Of a stretch of DNA of 61,485 nucleotides, positions 35,778 to 43,484 are shown in pieces (positions within the stretch are counted from its first letter, which is position 1; each line of letters opens with the position of its first letter). Location: assembly GCA_017395505.1 (NCBI GenBank), contig JAFPUH010000017.1:1-61485 (forward strand). Direction: 5' to 3'. The translations under genes and the position numbers were made by a program. The DNA is from Kiritimatiellia bacterium (lineage in GTDB: Bacteria > Verrucomicrobiota > Kiritimatiellia > RFP12 > UBA1067). Below the pieces are notes generated by a model. The model ran no database searches. It was not told the origin of the DNA and saw only the letters and a list, made by a program, of their open reading frames with translations.

Positions 35778-36507
35778 CGAGAATCCTCTCGACGCGCTTG
35801 GCGTCCTCGGGCGTATCGACTCCGACGCCCTCGTCCTCGGTCCTCACGACCGCGATCTTCGCGCCCATCCAGAGCGCACGCAGCTGCTCGAGCTTCTCGG
35901 TCTTCTCCAGGCCGCACGGAGCCTCCGCGATGTAGCGCCTCAGAAACGCGCCGCGGTATGCGTATATGCCGAGATGGCGCACGTAGAGCCCGCCGGCGAG
36001 ATCGGGTTCGTTGTCCCTGTCGCACGGAATCGGTGCGCGGGAGAAGTACAGCGCCCCGTCATCGCGGTCCAGCACGACCTTCACCACGGTCTTTGCCGCG
36101 AAGTCCTGGGCGGACTTTATGGGCGTCACAGCAGTCGCCATCGACCAGCGCGGATCGTTCTTGAGCTTCGCGACAAGCGCGTCGACAAGCGCCGGATCGA
36201 TCAGCGGCTCGTCGCCCTGCACGTTCACAAGTATGTCGTCATCGGCGAAATCCCCCGCCGCGCACGCGATTCGATCGGTACCGCTCGGCAGTTCCGACGG
36301 CGTCATGACGGCGCGCCCGCCGTACTGCTCGACGGCCGCAACAATGCGCTCGTCGTCGGTCGCCACGAGAACCTCGTCCAGCGACTTCGCCTTCTTTACG
36401 GCCTCGACGACCCATGCGACGAGAGGCTTGCCCGCGAGAACCGCGAGCGGCTTGCCGGGAAAGCGGCTCGAACCGAACCTGCTTGGAATTATACCGTATG
36501 TCTTCAT
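35761..36507 (-). CDS. kdsB: 3-deoxy-manno-octulosonate cytidylyltransferase
   Basis: 248 aa. IPSRFGSSRFPGKPL, VATDDERI, VQGDEPLI and LYFSRAPIP are diagnostic. It activates Kdo with CTP for lipopolysaccharide, confirming a Gram-negative envelope. The ATG overlaps the stop of the 711-aa gene by four bases. Confidence 0.95.
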   Translation of the reverse strand: MKTYGIIPSRFGSSRFPGKPLAVLAGKPLVAWVVEAVKKAKSLDEVLVATDDERIVAAVEQYGGRAVMTPSELPSGTDRIACAAGDFADDDILVNVQGDEPLIDPALVDALVAKLKNDPRWSMATAVTPIKSAQDFAAKTVVKVVLDRDDGALYFSRAPIPCDRDNEPDLAGGLYVRHLGIYAYRGAFLRRYIAEAPCGLEKTEKLEQLRALWMGAKIAVVRTEDEGVGVDTPEDAKRVERILVERNS

Positions 36508-38639
36508 AGGATTATCTCTATTTCGTTGTCTTCGTCATGTGTTGAAGTCTCAGGCCCGGGCGTCACGCCCTGCTCGACCAGTTCGACCTTCTGGAAGAAC
36601 CTGCTGCGCAGCGAACCGAGACGGCGTTCCTGACGCTCGAGCGACCACAGAAGGAACTGCCACTTCTTGTCGAATCCGTATGTCGACGGAAGTCCCGGCG
36701 CAAAGCCCTCGAACCTGTCGCGCATCACCGAAAGCTGCCACGCCATCACATGCGTCCGGAATGCGAACCCCTCGAAGAACCTCTCCGCCAGATCGGCCAT
36801 CGGCACCTTGTGCTGGCGCTGGTAAGCCTTGATGGCATGCGCATAGTAGCCCATGTAGAAGTTGGCGAGCGTATTCAGGTTTTCGTCGTCGTGCGAAAGC
36901 GACGGCCATCCGAAAGAGCCTCTCACAGAACACGTCGAAACCGACTTCGGCACGATCTTGCGCCTGATCATGTCGTACTCGAATTCGTATATCTCCTTGC
37001 CGACGCCGAAAAGCGGACTCTCCTTCTTGGGGTCGTATTTCTTCATCGCCATGTTCTGGGCCGCGGCGTCGCCCATCAGCTGCGCCAGGCCGAGCACGAC
37101 ATCCCTCTCCTCGACCGACGAGTCGTCGACGTTGCAGAAGTAGTTCGCCGGTATCGACTCGAGCGGCTCGCCCTCGCACCTCGACCTGATGTAGAAGTCG
37201 AACGGCGCGCGTCCCTTGTGCGCTCGCCTGCGCAGAAGCTTGTACGAGTCGCTGAGCCTCACTCCAAGCGCCTTGAGCGCGCCTATCCGCGCCATCATAT
37301 AGGCTCCGTAGCCCTTGCGCGAGCTCGAAAGGCGCTTCTCGATAAGGCTGTGCTCCAGAGGACTCGTGTTCGTCTTGTAGACGATTTCGCGCGTCATACC
37401 CCTGCCAAGCGGAACGTCCTCGCCCTCCACGTGTATCTCGTAGACGTTCGCGTACTCGACGATCTCGTCCTTGCTCATCAGGCCGCGCAGGTTGGAGAGA
37501 AGCACCTCGCTTCGGTCGTCCACCCCGGGATGCCACATCGGGCGCCCTTCCTCGAAGGTGGCGCCAGGCAACGCAGACCTGCGGTCGTCGAACGACGGCG
37601 TCGTGCCCTCGCCCATGACTGCGTAGATCTCGCCCGTCACATGCATGTAAAGCGCCTCGACGAAAGCCTTTGACGACTCGTCGGCCAGTTCTGGACTCGT
37701 CAGCAGCGATTCGTAAAGCGCGGCTATCGACTTCGCTCGCTCGACGATCCCGTCCTTCTCGATTCGGCCCAGAACTATCGACTCCATCAGCCGCTCAAGC
37801 CCCGGCACGAGCCTATCAAGCGAAACGCCGCGCCTCAGCCCGAAGAACTCGATTTCGTGGTGGCCGCGAAACTTGGGCTGGCGCGTGAACGAATGGCGGT
37901 TGCCGTCGTATGTCGAGACAAGCTCCCTCAGACCCTGCGTGAAATCCTCCGGCGAACTCTCGGCCAGCTCGATGAATCGCCTGAACTCGGGCAGCGTCAG
38001 GAAATGCACACCCCTCGTCGAATGGTAGTAGCGCAGCTTGGAGCCAATCCGCTTCTGCGCTGCGCCGAGCGCTACCCTCATCGCGCTCTCCGTCCAGACA
38101 AGCGGCTTGATGCGCCACTCCTGACCGATCTCGCGGTAATGCTCGAGCGAAACCTCGTTCCTGTCGGACATCACCACGTCGCAGATCCTGAACCCGGCCT
38201 TGCCCGTGAGCCAAGCATCAGCCGCATAGAGCTTCTTCGAAGAAACGTCGCGCTGCGAAGTCTCGATTCTGTCGTCTACGATGTTGCAGCAGAGTATGTC
38301 GCACGTCAGCACGTCGCCGCGCTTGGCCATCGGCAGGTGCGAGAGCTTCCAGAACCGACCGTCCAGAAGCGGAAACGCCGCAACCGAATGGTTGCCCGTC
38401 GTCACCGTCATCACCCAGCCCTTGCGCCGCGACGTGAGGCATGACTTCGGCACCACCAGCACGCTCGGCCTCTCGGTCAGATGCTCCAGCACCTTGTCCT
38501 CGAAGATGAACGTGTCGTCGCCTATGTCCCATGCCCTGAATATGCGCTCGCGACCCATCGCGACAGTCTTGACGTCCGTTTTTCTCCGGACTCCCGCCTT
38601 CTTTACGCGGGCGCAGAACTGTCGTATGGCGGAGCTCAT
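36504..38639 (-). CDS. Large hypothetical protein, 711 aa, shares a domain with the 651-aa protein
   Basis: Unrecognised, probably cytoplasmic, with no signal or membrane segment. The C-terminal third has LMGDAAAQNM, GKEIYEFEYDMI, VPKSVST and RGSFGWP in the same order as related segments of the protein at 7666-9621. The GD...QN and following acidic segment recall a kinase-like catalytic loop and metal site, but this is inference only. It lies between the MurU-AmgK fusion and kdsB, so an envelope role is possible. The stop overlaps kdsB. Confidence 0.65.
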   Translation of the reverse strand: MSSAIRQFCARVKKAGVRRKTDVKTVAMGRERIFRAWDIGDDTFIFEDKVLEHLTERPSVLVVPKSCLTSRRKGWVMTVTTGNHSVAAFPLLDGRFWKLSHLPMAKRGDVLTCDILCCNIVDDRIETSQRDVSSKKLYAADAWLTGKAGFRICDVVMSDRNEVSLEHYREIGQEWRIKPLVWTESAMRVALGAAQKRIGSKLRYYHSTRGVHFLTLPEFRRFIELAESSPEDFTQGLRELVSTYDGNRHSFTRQPKFRGHHEIEFFGLRRGVSLDRLVPGLERLMESIVLGRIEKDGIVERAKSIAALYESLLTSPELADESSKAFVEALYMHVTGEIYAVMGEGTTPSFDDRRSALPGATFEEGRPMWHPGVDDRSEVLLSNLRGLMSKDEIVEYANVYEIHVEGEDVPLGRGMTREIVYKTNTSPLEHSLIEKRLSSSRKGYGAYMMARIGALKALGVRLSDSYKLLRRRAHKGRAPFDFYIRSRCEGEPLESIPANYFCNVDDSSVEERDVVLGLAQLMGDAAAQNMAMKKYDPKKESPLFGVGKEIYEFEYDMIRRKIVPKSVSTCSVRGSFGWPSLSHDDENLNTLANFYMGYYAHAIKAYQRQHKVPMADLAERFFEGFAFRTHVMAWQLSVMRDRFEGFAPGLPSTYGFDKKWQFLLWSLERQERRLGSLRSRFFQKVELVEQGVTPGPETSTHDEDNEIEIIL

Positions 38640-38640
38640 C

Positions 38641-40287
38641 TCAATGTTCCCCTCCGCAATGGCACTCGTGGCCGTGTTCGTGGCAATGGCACTCGTGGTC
38701 GTGGCCGTGACCCTCTTTGGCGATCAGATCTTCTGCTAGCGCACCAATCGCGTCAAGCCCCGCCTCGTCAGCCGCAGCCAGCAGGTTCTCGAGCGCCGGC
38801 AGCACGTGCTTGCCGAACTGCGGCTGGCCCACGCTCGCGAGCCGCCCATACGCGCCGAGGCACTGCACAAGCCTCTCGACCGCCGCGTACGGCAACATCT
38901 TCAAGATCCCCTCTAGTCCGCTCGCCTTCGCGTAGAGCTTCGCGAGCGCCCGCCTCTCGCCCTCGGACAGCTTGACGTACGGATCGTACAGCAGCGACGC
39001 CAGATCGTAGGCCGCAGGCCCCAGCCTCATGCCCTGAAAATCGATGATCACCGGTTCGCCGCCCTTCCACAGCACGTTGGTGGACTGGAAGTCGCGATGC
39101 ACAAGCGCCTTCGGTTCGCGCTCGAGAAGCGCCGCCACGTTGCAGAGCTCGTCATCCACCGCCTTCGGACACTCCATCCTGTATCGCGTGCCGAGGCAAT
39201 GCTCCTTGAAGAGTTCGCGCTCCCACTTCCACAGCGCCGCATCGAACTGCGGCTCGAGCGAAAGCGATCCGGCGTCAAGCGCATTGAACCGCGCAAGCGC
39301 CTCGACCACCTTTACGTAGTCCTCGAGGCTCATCTTGCGCTCCACTCCGCCATGCTCCATTACGAGCGTCTTCAGTTCCGGCAGGTCGCAGAGTATCTCC
39401 GGGACCCTCACGCCCTGCGCCTTGAGCCACTTCGCATGACCGGCGTATCTGGCGTTCTCCCCTCGCTTGGAATCGTCGTAGACTATCGCGATGCGCCCGT
39501 CCGCGTCGAAGAAGCAGCGGTCGCTGCCTCTCGCTCCGAGGAACTTGACGTCTTTCGCGCCGATCGCCTTGAGCTGCGGAATGTCGGCGAACGCATTGTC
39601 GTCGCCGTCGCTGTTTATCGCGATGTAGCTCTGTATCGTGCCGGCGTCGGTCCACTGAAGGTCTCTTGGCTGCACGCCCCGCATGAAGCGCCCTTCCATC
39701 ATCGCACGCTCGTAGGCCTGAACGATCGTCGAAAAGCCCGAGGGTTCGACGTAGTCCAGGACCTTCGCCTTGAGCAGCGCAACGCCGCAATACGTGAACG
39801 TTCCGGGATAGCCAGGGTCGGGACTCTTCCAGCAGGTCACGTTGCCGTCAGGGTCCGCCTCGATTGTCCTCGGCCCGTCATGCTCGGTCATCAGGCAGCG
39901 GCCCAGCACCGAATCGTCGGCGGCCTCGCCCTTCGCAAACGCCAGCGGACGGCCCGCGCCCTCGAATACGATGTCGCCGTTGACGAGGTAGAAGTCGTCG
40001 CCGCCTATCCATTCCCTGAGCGGATTAAGCACGCCGCCTGTTCCCAGTATCTCAGGCTCGTAGCTGGCTCGGCAGCCGTTCTCCGCGCACCACGCCTCGA
40101 CCTGCTCGTGCAGATAGTGGCAGTTCACCGTTATGTCGGTCGCTCCCCATTCGCGGAGCGTCGCGACGATCCTCGCCAGCATGGGTTCGCCCCACACGGG
40201 CAGAAGCGGCTTCGGCGTCGTGCAGGTCAGCGGCCTGAGTCTCGTCCCCAGCCCCGCAGCCAGCACTATAGCCTTCTTCGTCGCCAT
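38641..40287 (-). CDS. Nucleotidyltransferase-sugar kinase fusion (MurU-AmgK like) with His/Cys tail
   Basis: Residues 1 to about 230 are a sugar-1-phosphate nucleotidyltransferase (AAGLGTRLRPLT, PKPLLPV, NGD at 103-105) of MurU type. Residues about 245-520 are an aminoglycoside-phosphotransferase-fold kinase of AmgK type, with HRDFQSTN (397-404) and IDFQ (415-418). In Pseudomonas, AmgK phosphorylates MurNAc/GlcNAc and MurU makes the UDP-sugar, so this should be a one-protein cell-wall recycling route. Residues 527-548 form a tail with nine His and four Cys, likely binding metal. Length 548 aa. The gene precedes the 711-aa gene directly. Confidence 0.87.
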   Translation of the reverse strand: MATKKAIVLAAGLGTRLRPLTCTTPKPLLPVWGEPMLARIVATLREWGATDITVNCHYLHEQVEAWCAENGCRASYEPEILGTGGVLNPLREWIGGDDFYLVNGDIVFEGAGRPLAFAKGEAADDSVLGRCLMTEHDGPRTIEADPDGNVTCWKSPDPGYPGTFTYCGVALLKAKVLDYVEPSGFSTIVQAYERAMMEGRFMRGVQPRDLQWTDAGTIQSYIAINSDGDDNAFADIPQLKAIGAKDVKFLGARGSDRCFFDADGRIAIVYDDSKRGENARYAGHAKWLKAQGVRVPEILCDLPELKTLVMEHGGVERKMSLEDYVKVVEALARFNALDAGSLSLEPQFDAALWKWERELFKEHCLGTRYRMECPKAVDDELCNVAALLEREPKALVHRDFQSTNVLWKGGEPVIIDFQGMRLGPAAYDLASLLYDPYVKLSEGERRALAKLYAKASGLEGILKMLPYAAVERLVQCLGAYGRLASVGQPQFGKHVLPALENLLAAADEAGLDAIGALAEDLIAKEGHGHDHECHCHEHGHECHCGGEH

Positions 40288-40297
40288 TGGATGCGCC

Positions 40298-41125
40298 CTA
40301 TCTGTATGAAGACCTCGGCCTTGAAACGTGCGCGTTCTGGCGCGGCTCCTCCAGCAGCAGCGAATACCACTGGTCGCCCAGCCCTGAATTGGTGAAGTGC
40401 GCGAGACGCTTGTTCATAAGGCACTCGTGGTTGCGCTTGAGAATCTCGTTGTCGCTCGACTTGAGGGCCTCTGTCAGCGCGGCGAATGCGCTGGCGCCTT
40501 CGTCCTTGTCGCCGTTGCGCTTCAGGAGAATCCAGCTCCACGTCGCGGCGAGAATCACGTTCTGGTTGTACCTGAGCCGCCTGACCCCCTTGCGGTAGAC
40601 CTTCTCGATCTGCTCGGTCGGAACCTCAGTCATGTACATTCTCGCCATCTTCATCGCGATGGACGTCGGCTCGAGGAAAAGCGCCTTGGGCATGACCTCG
40701 TCGACGGTCTTGAAGTCTTTGATCATCCACGAAAGCTGCATCTTGGCCGTCGCCTTCTGGCGGTCGATCATCGGTATCAGCCAGCGGTATTTCGAGAGCT
40801 TCTCGACCTCTTCGAGCGCCGCGCGCACGAACACCTTGGTGTCGTCGAGAATCTCCTTCTGCGCAGCCTTCATCGACCCCGGCGGCCGCACATACCAGCG
40901 GTTGATCTTCTCCTGCAGCTTCTTCTGCCCGTTGACGATTATGCTCTGCACGACCTCCATCTCGCGCTTGATGCGCCTCTGAAGAAGCACGCCCACGACA
41001 CCCTGGCACACACCGAAGCCGACAACGCCCGCAAAGATGCTCCACCCGGTCCCCCAGCCGCCGGCATAATACGCAGCCGCAAAACTGCCGCCGCCGACAG
41101 CAATCGCAAATATCATCGTTATCAT
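40298..41125 (-). CDS. Hypothetical membrane protein, 275 aa
   Basis: Two N-terminal hydrophobic helices (MIFAIAVGGGSFAAAYYAG, IFAGVVGFGVCQGVVGVLL) are followed by a long helical, Lys/Arg/Glu-rich cytoplasmic part that resembles solenoid repeats. No family recognised. The ATG at 41125 is six bases after a TATAAT box, so the message is probably leaderless. It heads the eight-gene operon down to 31984. Confidence 0.7.
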   Translation of the reverse strand: MITMIFAIAVGGGSFAAAYYAGGWGTGWSIFAGVVGFGVCQGVVGVLLQRRIKREMEVVQSIIVNGQKKLQEKINRWYVRPPGSMKAAQKEILDDTKVFVRAALEEVEKLSKYRWLIPMIDRQKATAKMQLSWMIKDFKTVDEVMPKALFLEPTSIAMKMARMYMTEVPTEQIEKVYRKGVRRLRYNQNVILAATWSWILLKRNGDKDEGASAFAALTEALKSSDNEILKRNHECLMNKRLAHFTNSGLGDQWYSLLLEEPRQNAHVSRPRSSYR

Positions 41126-41131
41126 GCTGGT

Positions 41132-41137
41132 ATTATA
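41132..41137 (-). promoter_or_regulatory. Extended -10 box of the 41125-31984 operon, leaderless type
   Basis: ATGGTATAAT, hexamer six bases before the ATG at 41125. Confidence 0.65.
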
Positions 41138-41195
41138 CCATATGCCCCGCACCAACACAACAGGGCATTCGCGCCATCAGCAAAGTGGCGTATCG

Positions 41196-41759
41196 CTACA
41201 GGTTGTTGGCGTTGCCGACGAGAACGGTGTTGAGGCTCTTGAGGATGTTAGAAATCATGTCGTAGCTCTGGTCGCGCTTGTTCGTGAGCGACTGGAGCTC
41301 GATCATCGCCTGCTGGCTGAAGGAGTTCTTCTCGTCCATCTTCGACTCAATCGACGACAGCAGTTCCGAAGATTCGGCGTTTGCCTTGCCCGCCGGGACG
41401 TTCTCCACCTCCATCACCACCGACAGGAAGTCGTAGTATGTGTAGGGCGTGCCGTTGTAGTTGACCTTGCGGGTGGACATGTTTACCTCGCCTTCGAGAA
41501 TCGCGTTCTCGATTTCGGTCATAAGCTCGAGCTGCGTTGAGACGTTCTCCATCTCGGCCATCTTGGAGACGATGCTCTGCTCGAGGGCCGCGGCACGCTG
41601 CAGGCATACGGCCATTACGAGCTGACCTATCGAAAGGCGCTTTGGCGTGATGCCGTCAGGCTCCATCACACCATCGACGGTGTACACGTTCGCCAACATG
41701 TACTCGCCCGATTCGGGATCCTGCATCGACAGATATATCTGATCAACACCTATTGACAT
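41196..41759 (-). CDS. T3SS-associated helical protein, tandem paralogue 1
   Basis: 187 aa, all-helical prediction. The C-terminus (MIELQSLTNKRDQSYDMISN) matches the C-termini of the next three genes. The N-terminal helix (LSIGQLVMAVCLQRAAALE) matches theirs too. Two coiled-coil ends around a variable middle is the layout of EspA/SseB-type filament or tip proteins, which is my best guess. It lies downstream of the translocators and is likely secreted. It has no signal peptide, as expected for type III substrates. Confidence 0.72.
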   Translation of the reverse strand: MSIGVDQIYLSMQDPESGEYMLANVYTVDGVMEPDGITPKRLSIGQLVMAVCLQRAAALEQSIVSKMAEMENVSTQLELMTEIENAILEGEVNMSTRKVNYNGTPYTYYDFLSVVMEVENVPAGKANAESSELLSSIESKMDEKNSFSQQAMIELQSLTNKRDQSYDMISNILKSLNTVLVGNANNL

Positions 41760-41777
41760 CGTATCGTCCTTTCAAGT

Positions 41778-42287
41778 CTAGAAGTTGATTGCGTTGTCGT
41801 TCATGGACGAGCCAAGCGCCCTCACTATGTTCGATGAGGTCGAGTAGGCGACATCGCGGCGGTTCACGAGAGTCTGCAGGTCGATCATCTCCTCCTGCTG
41901 CGTCTGGGCCAGGGAGTCGATCTTGGTCTTGATCGCCGCGATCACCGCCATGCGCTTTTCGTATGTGTCGATCTCATCTGGAAGATCTGTCGTTATGCCG
42001 AGCTCGTCCTGGAGGTACGGCTTGATCTGCGACCATTTGCCGTAGTTGTCGGCTATCGCCTGCATGCAGTCGGCAGCCTTGCTCAAAAGCACGGATCCGT
42101 TCGCCATGCGGTTCATCTTCAGGACGCTCTGCGACTCGTAGGCCGCGGCCGCATGCATCGAAACCGCTATTGAAAGCTGGGCGATCGTGAGATCCGAGCC
42201 GCCATCATTTCCGTTGGAGTAGAGGTTTATCTGCCCGCTCCCCTCCGGCGCGTAACGGTTGACGGCTATCGTGCTGTATGTGATCAT
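41778..42287 (-). CDS. T3SS-associated helical protein, tandem paralogue 2
   Basis: 169 aa. The C-terminus MIDLQTLVNRRDVAYSTSSN aligns closely with paralogues 1 and 3, and the N-terminal helix LTIAQLSIAVSMHAAAAYE keeps the same pattern. The start is an ATG at 42287 after GGAAGG. It is 18 bases from paralogue 1. Divergence in the middle segment suggests different exposed surfaces. Confidence 0.72.
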   Translation of the reverse strand: MITYSTIAVNRYAPEGSGQINLYSNGNDGGSDLTIAQLSIAVSMHAAAAYESQSVLKMNRMANGSVLLSKAADCMQAIADNYGKWSQIKPYLQDELGITTDLPDEIDTYEKRMAVIAAIKTKIDSLAQTQQEEMIDLQTLVNRRDVAYSTSSNIVRALGSSMNDNAINF

Positions 42288-42299
42288 CCGGCCTTCCCG

Positions 42300-42833
42300 T
42301 TAGAGGTTCCTGATCAGGTTGCTTCTCGTATCGCTGATGGAGCTCATCAGCGAAGAAGCCGTCGAGAACGCCTCGTCGCGGCGGTCGACGAGCGACTGCA
42401 GACGCGTCATGTCCTTCTGGGCTTCGTTGTTGAGCGAGTCGATCTTGCTCTTGACGCGCTGAAGGTAGTATTCGACATTCTTCTTCGTCTCCTTCCTGTT
42501 GTCGGGATACGACCCCTGAAGCCTGTAGAGCGTGTTGTATGTCGCATCGCTCATCGTCTCGCGGCGCTTGTCGCCGCCGTCATCGCTCTCGAACGCCGCC
42601 TGCATGCGCGTAAGGTCGGCCAACGCCTCGCCGAGCTGCTCGAGATACGTGTTGCGCTGGGATATGCGCGTCGACAGCGGCTTGACTTCACCCTCGACGG
42701 ACGTCGCGCGGCGCTCTGCGATCACGACCATGAGATCCTGGAAATCCACCGCCTTCGAGCCGTAGGTGTAGTCGCCGAAGCTGACGCCCCAGTTTTGGCT
42801 CAAATTCACCTCGTGTGATGCTATAACTGCCAT
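42300..42833 (-). CDS. T3SS-associated helical protein, tandem paralogue 3
   Basis: 177 aa from the ATG at 42833, which has AAGGAG eight bases upstream. The C-terminal signature is MTRLQSLVDRRDEAFSTASS. The N-terminal part contains DFQDLMVVIAERRATSVEGE, in the same place as in the other copies. Function as for paralogue 1, inferred. Confidence 0.72.
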   Translation of the reverse strand: MAVIASHEVNLSQNWGVSFGDYTYGSKAVDFQDLMVVIAERRATSVEGEVKPLSTRISQRNTYLEQLGEALADLTRMQAAFESDDGGDKRRETMSDATYNTLYRLQGSYPDNRKETKKNVEYYLQRVKSKIDSLNNEAQKDMTRLQSLVDRRDEAFSTASSLMSSISDTRSNLIRNL

Positions 42834-42853
42834 ATCGTCATCTCCTTGGTGTA

Positions 42854-43411
42854 TCACCCGATGTTGCCGATCGTCGAGCTGGCTGCATTGAGCGCCTTCT
42901 TGACGATCTTGGAGGCGTTTGAATATGCGTTGTCGCGCTTGGTCAGGAACGACTGCATCGTGACGGTGTCCTGCTGGAGGTTGTTGCTCTCCTTGTCCAT
43001 CTCATACTGGAAATTCGTCTGCGCCTTCTGCACGTTCCCTCGCGTGATCGACTTGCCGTTCGATTCCCATTCGATCTTGACGCCGTACCTGTTGGCGATG
43101 GTCTTGACAAAAGCGGCGTTCTCCATATCGACCTTGTCGGTGGACTTGCCGCCCTTCACCCTCAGCGAGGCGACGGTCTTCGCCACGTAGGAAAGCGCGT
43201 CGCCAAGTTCGTTCACCTTGACCTGACGGGCCGCAACGACCCTGGTGTACGATCCGAGAGCGGCCTCGATGGCGGCAGCCTGCTTGAACGCCGCGATAGT
43301 CACGGCGTCCGCAAAGTTCTTGCCGGAAACTCCATCTACGGTGTACTCGACTTGCTGTACACCATAAACGGAGTTGCCGGTTATCGCATCGGGTCTTATC
43401 AGATTTTCCAT
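42854..43411 (-). CDS. T3SS-associated helical protein, tandem paralogue 4
   Basis: 185 aa, first gene of the four. C-terminal TVTMQSFLTKRDNAYSNASK keeps the RDxAYSxAS core. The ATG at 43411 follows a purine-rich GGGGGATT. Its own promoter (43438-43466) separates this cluster from the translocator genes, so the four may be expressed under housekeeping control while the translocators use ECF-type promoters. Confidence 0.72.
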   Translation of the reverse strand: MENLIRPDAITGNSVYGVQQVEYTVDGVSGKNFADAVTIAAFKQAAAIEAALGSYTRVVAARQVKVNELGDALSYVAKTVASLRVKGGKSTDKVDMENAAFVKTIANRYGVKIEWESNGKSITRGNVQKAQTNFQYEMDKESNNLQQDTVTMQSFLTKRDNAYSNASKIVKKALNAASSTIGNIG

Positions 43412-43437
43412 CAATCCCCCATTTCGAGTCCGGAGCT

Positions 43438-43466
43438 ATTATACAATATTTCTTCAGCCTCCGCAA
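43438..43466 (-). promoter_or_regulatory. Sigma-70 promoter of the four-paralogue cluster
   Basis: TTGCGG (43466-43461), exactly 17 bases, then TATAAT (43443-43438), 26 bases before the ATG at 43411. Confidence 0.65.
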
Positions 43467-43484
43467 CCGGTGACGCCTCCAGGA

